DNA of 64,000 bases, taken from NCBI GenBank assembly GCA_013397115.1, contig VWZW01000470.1, positions 1,004,303 to 1,068,302 on the forward strand, read 5' to 3'. This stretch comes from Edolisoma coerulescens (taxonomy: Eukaryota; Chordata; Aves; Passeriformes; Campephagidae). The notes beneath the pieces were generated by a model. It saw only the letters and a program-made list of their open reading frames with translations, was not told the DNA's origin and ran no database searches. The position numbers and the translations under genes are program-made. Shown piece after piece: positions 52,580 through 63,552 of the stretch. Position 1 is the stretch's first letter. Every line of letters starts with the position of its first letter.

Positions 52580-52601
52580 NNNNNNNNNNNNNNNNNNNNN
52601 N
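52580..52601. other. Assembly gap (22 N)
   Basis: Twenty-two ambiguous bases directly precede GGGGGGGAGG. The G-run suggests the gap sits on a difficult G-rich tract. The true missing length is unknown. Confidence 1.
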
Positions 52602-53484
52602 GGGGGGGAGGGTTCAGGGAACAAGATTGTTGCAAATAAACATCTAGGACTTCTTAGAGGCAAAGCAATAGAATTTGGAAACTATCACACGGGAAGAAAT
52701 TAGCCTCAGTTCTTGAATTACTAACATATTCTCCCAGAACAATGGAACCTTAACTCACTTTTTAAACAGGCTTCATTCACCATCTTTTTAAGATACATTC
52801 CCTCAAAATATGACACTGTGGAATAACAAACAACCATCGCTGGCAGCCCTCTACACCCCCAACCTTCTGAGGATAATTAAAAGGAAAGGAAATCTATGAA
52901 ATGAAGTATCAAGTACTATAAAATTGCATAGAATCTATCTAGCACACCACATCACTACTTAATATAGACAACTACGTGCAAAGTGTTCCCTCTCCTCAAT
53001 GCCAGTCTTTTCTACACTTTCCACATGTACAGCAACACCACACTTGAATTTTCATGCAGACATCTTTTCAAATATCTTTTGGGCAAATATATATATATAT
53101 TTTTTAATCACACCAGCCATGCCAGGTAAAAGATAAAGAAACTATGCATGTCAACACTTACATTTCACCTTGGTTTTGTCTCCTTCGTTTGTTTCCCTCC
53201 TTTCTCTTAAGTCTGCTATTACTTAGAAGATCAACAATAGAGGAACCCAAAATAAAAATACCAGCACCATCACCCACAGATAACTACTTGTACAATTTTT
53301 ACTAAAATACTGTCAAGTCTTGCCAGGATTTGGGGGCTTGCTTAGTTAGTTTTTTAGTGGCTTTTTTTTTCTTTTTCTTAAATGCAACTTGACCTCTGCT
53401 CACTAGGAAAGCCTACATAGGAAGCTGGCCGGTGAAGACACCTTCTCTGCTGCCACACTTTGTCAACTTGGAGGACAGAGGAGC

Positions 53485-53532
53485 AAATACAAGTTAGAGG
53501 GATGGAGGAAATACAAGTCAGAGAGATGGATG
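53485..53532. repeat. 24-bp tandem duplication
   Basis: AAATACAAGTTAGAGGGATGGAGG is followed directly by a copy with three substitutions. Probably a local slippage or duplication event. Confidence 0.85.
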
Positions 53533-54959
53533 GGTACCAGGATCACTCAAAAGCTATTTTCTCAGTGGCTATACAGTCACACTAATCACTCTTGCACAAC
53601 TGTTAAAACTGCAGAAAACAGTAAGGATAACTTTTCTGTCACTCCAATGATTTGGAAAGTGAGAAAGACAGAATTTGAGGATAGCATTTAAAGAACGAAA
53701 AAGAAGTGTCACAAGACGAAGGAGCAAAAAGAGATTATGACATTTGGATACAACAAAGTACTATGACTTTGGGAAGAAAAGAAATGAAACAGATGCATAT
53801 AACCCACAAATAAATCTCTCACTCACTGAAGGGGAAAATACAGAGGAAGAGTGTTGAGCAACCACATCACACAACAGATCTGACACATAACAACATTAGT
53901 ATCTGCAGAAAAAGTAGAACACTGCATCCACCATTCTCTCAACCACACTCCAGCAAAGTTACAGCTCACTCAGGCCCTCCTCAACCTTCCTTGTAATAAG
54001 AAAGTGCATTGTTAATGTTAGTATTATTATTGAAATGAGCTGAAGAACTAAAAGGAGGAATGTGTGGCTATGCAAAGCCTTCCTGGGACAGAGAATCCCT
54101 CTCCACTGCTTGTTCAAAGAGCTGCATTTAGCAAGTTTCTCGTGAACAACCAAATCCCTAAATGTCCCAATATATGAAACAACCAGTCCATGTACCTAAA
54201 TCTAAAACTTTTCAAGGGTCTCAATTAATCCAGATTGCCATCAGCAATCGCACATAAAGCTCTCAACAGCTTAGGCTGAAGTAGCCTTTAGATTTCTAGC
54301 TAATTCTTGGAAAAATCTGTAAATATTGGCCTCTACTCCAACACCTCGACCACTTCAAGAACACTGTTCTAAAATACGAGACACTTTGTTTCAGATGCTG
54401 CTGCCCAATCAGCCCCTCCTCTTTAAAGGAAAAGCTCAATTAAGTTGGGAACTTTTCTTCTGAATGATTTTAAATGGGTTTTTTAAGTTGTGGTTGGATC
54501 TCAGTTAGTGTAATTGCTATTTATATCAAAACATTAAAAGGTCTGGTTATGGGGTTTATTAGAAAAGCAAAATGTGTTTTTAATACTTAAAAAAACCCAC
54601 AACAAAATACTCCATAGCACTATTTCCCCTTGTATTTGCATACCACATGTTCAACAACAAAAAGAGCATTCTGCAGAAAGTTAAAAATCTCAGAAATGTT
54701 GCTGAATTAGTAGCTCCTACAGTTTGTTAGTAGGAAAACCGGCTCTGTGCCAGGCTGGAAGGGGGGGGCTATCACAACAGATGTGCGTTAGCTTCGGGAT
54801 TTAAAAGAAAAAAAAAAATACATCTTGTAAACCAAAATGCAACATACAAGACAAACAAAGGCAGTATCTCTTTATTAGCAAAAATTTTAAATGTAGAGTA
54901 AGTGTCACTTAAAACGCTAGAAATACTCCACACAGCGTTGCTTCTTAGATGTGAAGGCA

Positions 54960-55420
54960 GAGAAAACCTCCTTGCAAAGGGCCGCAGCGCCAAGGGCCGC
55001 TGCCGGACACAAACACGCTGCCCGCCCTTGCCGGCCGCACCGGTGAGGGCCGGGGCATCCCGCCGGCCGGGAGCAGCGCCTGGCCCGCTGCCCGAGCGGC
55101 GAGGCTGCTGAAAAGCGATAGATAGCTTCTGGCAGCGGCAAAGGGGAAAATATTTTGATCATGTGACGCCACACAAGTGAACTAGTTCGCTTCGTGTGTG
55201 CAACTTGCACAGACGCTGTCACCGGCCCGGGCCCCCGCCGCCCCCCCTGCCTCCATCCCCCCCTTTCCCGTCCCCGTGTCCCGCCAGGGAAATGCCTCCA
55301 TCAGGCACAGCTTCGGCAAAACAGCACCTACATATCCCCGGCACGTTCCATGACCGCTAAATGCCGGGCACCAAGAAGGTACCTGCCTCGCAAGAAGTCG
55401 ACCTTTCTGTCTATAGGAAG
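54960..55420. promoter_or_regulatory. CpG island inside ARID1B intron 1
   Basis: About 450 bp is dense in CpG and G+C within AT-rich intron. Two GC-rich lobes (54975-55120 and 55195-55300) flank a short AT-rich window containing TCATGTGACGCC, an M-box/CLEAR-like TCATGTGA next to a CRE-like TGACG. The minus strand of the second lobe has successive G-runs. This could be an internal promoter or a CpG-island enhancer. Open frames across it are Pro/Ala/Arg-rich and unrecognised. No ARID1B exon 1 sequence is present. Confidence 0.6.
55222..55275 (-). promoter_or_regulatory. Predicted G-quadruplex tract
   Basis: On the minus strand the order is GGGG-AC-GGG-AAA-G7, then further G7, G5 and G3 runs. 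The first three runs alone satisfy the canonical four-run rule with loops of 1-3 nt, because G7 can supply two runs. The G-rich strand is the sense strand of ARID1B, so a quadruplex could form in the nascent RNA as well. Confidence 0.75.
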
Positions 55421-56137
55421 GAAGGACTTTCAAATATAAGTAAAACTGCCACGTAAAATTATTTTGGTACTGCTGGTACGCAGCTAAAACAGCCTCAAAT
55501 GTACCTACCTCTATTTTTCCAGAAATATTTCTTTAAATAGCCTCTATGACCAACCACACTCTTAAAACAGCAACAGCTCTAGAGAACATGCTTATTACTT
55601 TTCTTCACTTGGGAATTTCAACCAACTAAGAAACGCTGAATTAAAAAAAAATTCACAAAAGCACAATTCTTTTCCATAAATCATGCCTGAAAATAAGACA
55701 TCAATACTACCATTTCATATAAACAGAAAATCCAAAATATTCACAACATAAATTGCTACACAAAAAAAATTTCAGAACTCCACACATTTCATCCAAATCA
55801 AAGGCTGCAAACAAACCAGCATATTCCTTTGATGCTGTCAAAACAAACCTCCTTATCTTTATTTTTAACTTTAAAAGAATAAAATTTAAGAACTACAAAT
55901 CCTGTCCCTATGCTTTCAAAAGAAATTTTTGGAGCTGATGTTTCAGTATCTTGCTTACAAACAAGTAAGTCTGACAAGCTAACCAAATAACATGATCAAT
56001 GCTGGGAACACCAAGTCTCAGATCCCATCCAAACAAATAGAGGAAGGCACGGTGCAGACTGGATACCGTCACATGTAACAAGTATTTAGACTGCCTACTT
56101 ATTCTGCATGACTCTGTAATTAAAACTGCACATCAAA

Positions 56138-56285
56138 CTCAAATGATTAAATAAGGCAAATATTATCCTTATTTTAACACAGGGAAACTGAGGTATCAGT
56201 CAGTGAAACCAACTATCTTTAGCTCATGCAGCCAGCCGAGAGATATCAAGAATTCCTGCACCAATCCTCTACTAATACCATTTTC
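56138..56285 (-). mobile_element. MIR SINE remnant
   Basis: Read on the plus strand it matches reverse MIR: ATTATCCTTATTTTAACACAGG, then GAAACTGAGGTATCAG, then TTTAGCTCATGCAGCCAG and a decayed B-box end. The GGAAACTGAGG block (MIR cctcagtttcc) is diagnostic. It is in the same orientation as ARID1B. Confidence 0.68.
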
Positions 56286-58548
56286 CTGAAGTCACATAAT
56301 TTACTTACCATGGCTGAATTCACTGCTTGTGTAAAGAAGGCACTATTCCACTTCAATCAATCTGTGAATTAAGCCATGTCCACACTGGGAACAGCACACA
56401 TGACTACAATTACATTTTAAAACGGGATCCCTCCTTTTGGGATTTTCTGAACCGACTTCCTCTCTTTACTCGAACAAAGAACAACCATGCTCCAACTTCA
56501 GGTCCTTCTGTGAAAGACAGCTGTACCAGGGACCGCTACAGCCAGGACAGCCCTCCCTGTGCCACACAACACAGATTGCTTTGCCCTTTTAAAACATGAC
56601 CAAAACCTGCTGTGGAACTACCTACCTTCTGAAAAACTCAGCAAGATACCTCCACAGCCATACCTGCAAACTCCTCAGGACAGGCTTCTTACGAAGGCTG
56701 TTATTTTGGCAGTGAAGATGCACTACCACCCCAATGGTAAGCTAAATGCAAAGGGGTTTGCCACAACAGCTATTAGTCAAGGATGCAATTAATTCCCTGA
56801 ATCTAACTATGTAGCTACAACAACAACTTCACAGTGAACCTAGCCACATGGTCTCTAAAGGGCAAATAAATTGATTCAGTAACTCGGCAGAATCACATCC
56901 AAGACAAAGACCTGCTACCTAGGATATATTTTCTGAGTAAGCAGATACCTAAAATAAATACCAAACAAAAAAAACACAACAAAAAAAGTATAAAAAATTG
57001 AAGCAGAAGCTTGCAAGACCCTAATAGTAACATGACTAACATTATCCCTTAAAAAAAAAAAAGAGGGAATTTATACATCAAGAGTTTTTCCCATTTTCAT
57101 GTTTATTTTTTTTTTAGCAACAAACAAAAATCCCATGTACATCTAATAATTTAAAAAAAAAAGGTAAAAAAATATTAGAAGAATATTCTTTCCCCACCCT
57201 CCAATGGTCAGAAAGAGACTGATGATGTGGGTGGCAGGGGAGATCAGTGACACAGCCTTACAGATAGAAGTGTCAGAGGGCCTATCACTCAGATGGATGT
57301 CTTCATAAACAATTACCACATCACAAACCTAAATTCACTGTTTTCAAACCTGAGAAGCCTACAACATAGAGGGAAGACAGAGCACAGCAGCGAATTCTTA
57401 AAGGACATCATTTGGCAATTGTGCATGTTCAGGTGCAAAAGATTAATAGCTCTTAACATTGGAGAAAATAAACTAATAAATAGATTACATACTTCTACAC
57501 ATGCTTAGTCCTTCTGATGTAGTTACTAACCCACAATGACTCAAGTGCATAAAGTAATATGAAAGTAGATCACACACTGATAGGTCTGTACTGAAAGCAA
57601 TTCCTTATACACGCTGCAGAACCATCAAACTCTGGTTTATATACACAAATTGACCACTACACATTCAGAAATTCAGCTGCTTCATAAACTTGTTAAGTTT
57701 ATAAGGAAACTAACATTTCCACTATACATGGAATATAAATGCACAATACATCAACATCCTTTCAAATCATGCCTGCCAAAAAACTTTTACACAGATTTCA
57801 CATTAGTTTTAATAAACATAAATAAAACATTTTAATAAAAGCATCAGGGAAACGATCTTAGGTTTCACAATTTCCAAAACAACTGCAGGCACCTTCAGAT
57901 AACATAAGCATCGCACACTGGGAATACAAAGTTTCCTAAAAGGTACTTCATATTTGCAGTAAGAACAATACCCACATGAAAAGCAATCTTTAAACAAGAC
58001 ATAACAATTGTGATTTCTGCATCAAATCTGTTCACTGCAAAACTGAAGACAACTATCTGCCAGATAAAACAACCGGACTTGGTGGTAAGGAAGTCTGTGC
58101 ACACACCCCCGTACACACCCCACCCCAGCACACACTGGTGCTCTGTGCAGAATACTCATCAAAAGACAAGTTCCACAACACTAGCTAAGCTCCTGGGCAC
58201 TTGTTCAACTGAATTTTCCTCAGAGTTTAATTTCTATGAGAAATCTAGTGCCTTTATATAGATGTCATTGTGTATGTAATGATAAAACAGTGAAAGGAAT
58301 ACTGAAATTTGGATTACGGTGCCCTTTAGTTTAAGGTGACTATACTGATACAGCAGACAAATCCCTTGTTTCATTCAGTTATTTGTCTTCTTACTCACTG
58401 AATAGATGCCAGTAAAGCTTATGTTCTCCCACAACAGAATGTGTTCACAACAAGACTGGATTTATTAAAAAGCTAGAGTTTATGGCAACAAGACCCTGGC
58501 TATTTCCAAAAGACCTCTGTCCTCAGGTGTGCCCGTCTGAAGCAAAGT

Positions 58549-58600
58549 GGATGTTATGTGCCTCAGTTTCCCCACCCTGTACAACAGAAAGAATAATTTT
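58549..58600 (+). mobile_element. MIR SINE 3' fragment
   Basis: TGTGCCTCAGTTTCCCCACC followed by CTGTACAACAGAAAGAATAAT matches the MIR core/3' junction (tgtgcctcagtttccccatctgtaaaatgggaataat). Only this part is recognisable. Confidence 0.65.
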
Positions 58601-61600
58601 TTACTCTACTCCAAGGCACTCTAGAAAAATAGCGTAAAGATCAAACGTACTTGGAATATTGTTACTGACAAGATAAAGGTAGTTAAAATCAATCCTGTAC
58701 AAATTAGCCATCTACTGTCCCCACTGCTCACAGATTCACATAGGTATCTTAAGATACATTCATCCCTGAGGATTCCTCGATTGCACTGGAACACCACCCT
58801 GGATGGGTTTGGCTTTTTTGGAGCTGACGTGTTCCTGGTGGATCACTGGATGCCACACTCTCAGAACCGGAAGTACAACAGCGGAAATCCTCTGGCCCAC
58901 CTGCAACACAAACACTGCAGCACTCTGCCAGCACATCAGCATTTGTGTGTGAAACTGAGCATGAACAAGTACAACTGGGGAACAGAAAAAGTAAAAGGGT
59001 AACATTATGATCTGAATGGCAAAACATACATCAGATGTACAGAAACCCTTCAGGTCTACTAAAAAATAATTTTAGATTTATTAACACGTAAGACTTCCTT
59101 AAAGTAAATTCTACTCTAATACAATTGGCTCCACAAGATTTTTGTGCATTACATTTATTTGCTTCTCTCAGCACCAAGCAACACAAAAACAACACCGCTT
59201 AGGAGCACTTTTCTGTAACTAGTTTTCAAAACAAATTTGAAAACCACTAAGGTATACTTTTAATTTAAGTTTAATTAAAGTCCTCATTCAATCGTACCAA
59301 AACATATATTTAACACTATGTAAATAGCCCCAAAATTGAAAGAAAAAAGTTTTTTCCCAAGTACCTTAATAATCACAATTCTAAAATATATTCTAGCAAG
59401 TCAGCCTACCACAAACACATGCTACTGAAATTCTGCAGCCTTGAGCATGCATGCACAGTGAGTGTGGCAACACTGATTTACATATCCACAGAGAATCTTC
59501 AAAGCCTCCTGATAAATGGCACATTTTGAAGAAGTACTGAAAGATATAACTGGTTAGGGCACAGGTACAATCTTAGGGACATAAGAGTAAACAAACTACT
59601 GCCATTCTCATGTTAACAATTAGAATGCAAAAATACCTGTAGCAGTATTTGAGGCACAAAAGTAAGGAACATCTATCAGTAGCTAATCAAACTTGTTTTC
59701 ATTGCACGAATTTAATCTAGTTTTAACTAAGATACTATTTCAGAATGAACAAACATCACCTAACAGACCATGCTTAGTAATTTCAAAAATGTTATTTTAC
59801 ATATGTAACTAGAAAATTTAGCAATGGATTAAAATGCCTTTGTTTTCATCCCTCGAGATTCAGATCAGAATGCCAAAAAGACAGTAATTGACTGCTTAGT
59901 TGAAGCATCCTTACATTATGGAAGCAGGAATAGAGGAGGCAGGTTTGCATCTCTCTTTCTTTATTGTATCTCGTACACGGGGTTCTGCTGTTCCATGTGT
60001 AGGCATAAGCGCTACTACAGAAACCAATAACTGAACACCAAACCACAAAGTGTCAAATATATGGTCGTAATACAGATATAGATGCTACTAACTGTGAATA
60101 TTGCTATTTGCTACTTCTAAATAGAAGCTACGTGAATACTAAACTGTTTATTTGAAACTGCACAGGGAAAAATATATTTTATTCTCCCATTGAGACATCA
60201 AGAATCTATTCACCACACTAACAGCTGTTTAATGGCCTTCAGGCACAGGACATGATTCTGCAGCCTTGGCTTAGCCAGAACTCTCAATACGGGCAATTTA
60301 TTTGGCATAAAAAGAGCTGCAGAATCAGGCATATTCAGAGTTTCTCTGCTACAAAACAAACAATACATACACAAACTCAGAGCAGCTCGACAGATTTTTT
60401 TCTAAAACTTGCTCTATGTATTATGCTATACAGGTACTCCTGAAAAGACCCAGGTTCTCTCCTTCTGTGTAGGTGTATGTAAATCCGACACACATGCACA
60501 AAGGAGAAAGACATATATAAAGCACACATTGAGAGGCCAGTTAATGTGTTTAACTACTGCAGTGCAAATCAGAAGTGAAGAATAAAAGCAGCCTCAGGAC
60601 TCTAAATACTGCACACTGTCAAGGATTAATCAATAATCAAAAGACCTGAATGACAACGTACTGTACTAGCATCACACAACTTTCCCACCACCAAATCCAT
60701 GTATCTGTATGAGCAACATCCATCTGCTTCGAAAATGTGCGTTTCTTCAGAAACAGGAGGCCTCTTCTGCAAGCTTCCATCACATCTCACAATTGAGTAA
60801 GGTGATTAAATTAAATGGAGGCAGAATTTTCTTAAATAATTTAACAGGCTGGACAAACACAGAACTCAGTTCAGAGTGGGACACCACAGTTCTGCATATT
60901 ACAAAAATTACCCATGCCAAGGCAAGAATTTCCTAAACAAGCATCTCAGATGTTGTAGCCTACTGTCGGTCCTTTTTCTCTGTTCACAGGACAATAGTTC
61001 CTTATAGGTTTAGGGGCCAATCAACATCTGCTTTGCAAAGACACATGACAAGTGAGCATATTCTAATGTGTGTATACAATATAGAGAGCACACACACAGA
61101 TGATTATGAAAAAAAAATAAAGAGAAGCCTTCTGTTCAAATGCTGGACTAAATACTCCAATTTTCTCTTCCAAAAAGCAATAAATTTCTCTACTTAATGA
61201 TACAACATACATGGAGATTGACATGTGGGAATTAAAAATAAGTAACAATGTACAAAAGCAATTGTATTCTGCAAGCTAATGGCAACTATTTTTTGATACA
61301 ACCCGTTTTATACATTAAAAAATATTAATTTAAAAACAAAGAAAATTTTTTATCTCAATCATTTACTGGTTAAATGGAAAAATCATAATATAAAAACCAA
61401 TGATATCTCGCCTTTATGACCATTATTTTGATGAAAAAATAAAAATAATTTTAAAAATAATCACAGAAATTGTGCTCTTGCCAGACTATTCTTTCTAAGC
61501 TGCATGCCAATCCTTATGGTGCAGAAAAAAAAAAAAAGACAAAAAAGAAAAAAAAAATCTGTAAGAGAGGATGTAAACCCATAAATATAAGGAAGTATTT

Positions 61601-61889
61601 CTAAGGGTCATACTGAGCACATAATCGAATTTACTCTCACTCCTCCAATAAAAATAAAATACTTTAAACAATTTCTGCCATGAAGAAACAGCAGCCTGAA
61701 CTAGCACGTACGATGTCTGAAAACGGTTTTCCTAGCTTTTAAAGCCATAAATTCTGAACTACCTGTTTAAAAGGAGATGATACACATATTTTAGAGTGAT
61801 TATGAAAGGTTATGCATATGAGGCCTCATTACATTATGGCTTCCAGTGACCCTTTTACCATTGCAAATTAAAAAAAAAGATAAAAATTA

Positions 61890-61906
61890 ACACACACACA
61901 CACACA
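61890..61906. repeat. (CA)n microsatellite
   Basis: About eight CA dinucleotides, preceded by A-rich sequence. Confidence 0.9.
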
Positions 61907-62955
61907 AATCCTATTTCCTCGGAAGAAACAGAAAGGAAAACGGAATAAAAACTAAAAACACGTCAGGAGTGGTCTGTTGGAAGCCGAGAAACACAGAGAG
62001 AGCCTATCTAGGGTTTCTATTTTTTTTTTTCCAGGATTAATACACCATTTGCGATATTAAGCGGTGATTTCTCCAGATTCTATTCATTACTTCACAGAAA
62101 GATCCAGCCGTTGGAGGACTCCAAAACCATACACCTGCATTTGTTCCCGTCAGACCTTGCTGTTAAAAGCTGTTAAAAGATTTAACAGTTCTTAATAGAA
62201 AGATCTTGTTGAAGGGAAAAGAAACCCATAAAATTCTAATGCATTACTCCATTTAACACAATTCACTTTCCTACTGAGAATTCAAGCCTAATCTCACACT
62301 TGTGTAGAAAAATAATGAGATCAACAATTCCCGATGCTTCTTGAAGTATTCTAACCACAATTCAAACCCAAAAGCACGTTTTCTCCCCAATATCTGGTTT
62401 TGTTGCAGAGCTGAAACAAACACAACCTCTGGCAAAGCGGTTCCTTCTTCCCTTCTTTGTACAATACACGGCATTTTCTCACCTACAGCAGCTCACATGC
62501 AAACACGGTAATTTTAAGAGGCATGCACAGGTTAGGCATCGAGCTAACAGAAATGCAATGAAACTAGTATTTAAGATTCTTTTTTTTAATAAAAATCCAA
62601 TTCCTCGCATAATATCCGTAATCTGCAACATTACAAAATGTTTGGGTTTGTTAGGGTTTTTTTATAAGGAGGCGCGAGCGCGACCCGAAAACCCGAACCC
62701 TCGTCCAAAAGCACTGTTACTACAAGGTACTTTCCCTACCGCCTCTAATTAGCGCGGAATTAAAAATCTAAAATAAGTAAGTAAATATAGATAAGCAGAC
62801 AGATAAATAAATCGGTGCCCGGGAGAAGCACGCCGCGTAGGCAGACTGGGGGGGCGGGGGGAAGGTGCCCGCGCGGCGGTGGCGGTGCCCCGGTGCCCCC
62901 CGGTGCCGGCGGTGTTTGCGGCGGGGGCTCCTGTGCCTGCGCCGCTCCAGCGCCT

Positions 62956-63004
62956 CTATTTACATCAGCGGCGCGAGGTGCCCAATGGCGCGCGCGGAGC
63001 CAAT
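62956..63004 (-). promoter_or_regulatory. Candidate core promoter: two CCAAT boxes and TATA-like box
   Basis: Plus-strand CCAAT pentamers lie at 62982-62986 and 63000-63004, 18 bp apart, in NF-Y-like contexts (GCCCAATGG, AGCCAATCAG). Read on the minus strand these are followed by TGTAAATAG at 62964-62956. This order (inverted CCAAT pair, then TATA-like) would suit a start near 62930 transcribed toward exon 2, giving an internal ARID1B promoter. NF-Y sites also work in either direction, so a plus-strand start near 63070 is equally possible from motifs alone. Confidence 0.35.
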
Positions 63005-63220
63005 CAGATGGCAGATTAGATGTCAACTCGGAGGCAGCTGTCGGGAGACGGTTGCAGCCAGTTTACCTCCACAATTCAAATTCCCAACCTGGCGGGCGGA
63101 GGAGACCCGGACGCTCCTCCAAGGGTCGCGCCCGGCAGCCGGCATTCCTCCCGCACCGCGCCGCGCCGCCCCGGAAAGGCGCTGCGCCGCACCCGCCGCC
63201 CCGCGATCATCGCGCCTGTC

Positions 63221-63250
63221 TATCGATCGGATCCATCCATCGATCGATCG
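63221..63250. repeat. (ATCG/ATCC)n tetranucleotide repeat
   Basis: TATCGATCGGATCCATCCATCG leads into CGATCGATCG, a perfect 10-bp palindrome with several CpGs. It is a short variable-prone tract within the CpG island. Confidence 0.8.
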
Positions 63251-63343
63251 CCGGAGTTACCGGGGCTGGGGCAGAGGAGTGCGGGAGGGAGCGGGGGCGG
63301 CGGCCCGCCCCGGTGCCCGCGCCCCTTCGCTGACGCCAAGGAC

Positions 63344-63411
63344 TTTTCCCTCTTTTTTTTTTTTTCCCTTTTTTTTTTTGTTTTTTTTTTTTTTTTTTTC
63401 TTTAATTTCCG
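63344..63411. repeat. Long T-rich homopolymer tract
   Basis: Three T-runs of roughly 11-21 bases are separated by CCC, G and C, embedded in the CpG island. The tract is prone to assembly error and explains the Phe-rich and Lys-rich stretches in the frames across it. Confidence 0.85.
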
Positions 63412-63532
63412 TGTGTGTTTGTGGAGCAGTGAAAGGCAGTTACGCGCCCGCGCACCCGGGCACGCTCCTGCCGGCGGGCGAGTCCCCCGCAGGTCACCGG
63501 GCCGGGACGACCCGCGCGGAGCGGGCGCACAG

Positions 63533-63552
63533 GCGCGCACACACGCGCGCGC
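63533..63552. repeat. 20-bp alternating CG/CA tract (Z-DNA-prone)
   Basis: An uninterrupted alternating purine-pyrimidine sequence GCGCGCACACACGCGCGCGC, flanked by further GCGC pieces. CG and CA alternation is the most favourable composition for left-handed DNA. Confidence 0.85.

Larger units (their letters stand above)
49260..54950. other. Intronic sequence, no gene
   Basis: Mostly AT-rich. A GC-richer patch at 50330-50570 gives open frames on both strands without recognisable protein character. It also holds the assembly gap, an AT dinucleotide run at 53087-53100 and a 24-bp tandem duplication, listed separately. No exon or RNA gene was recognised. Confidence 0.5.
55430..62640. other. AT-rich intronic sequence, no gene
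   Basis: No exon or RNA gene is recognised. It contains two MIR pieces (listed), a CA repeat at 61891-61906 and several A/T runs. A fragment at about 56370-56410 weakly resembles the same hAT termini as the MITE but has no partner end. Confidence 0.5.

Noticed and set aside
54902..55222. ARID1B exon 1 within the intron 1 CpG island
   Set aside because: Neither strand encodes the expected poly-Ala/Gly/Gln/His sequence or the exon 1 end that joins exon 2.
56370..56410. Second hAT MITE (GTCCACACTGGGAACAGC)
   Set aside because: Only one terminus-like string was found and no inverted partner.
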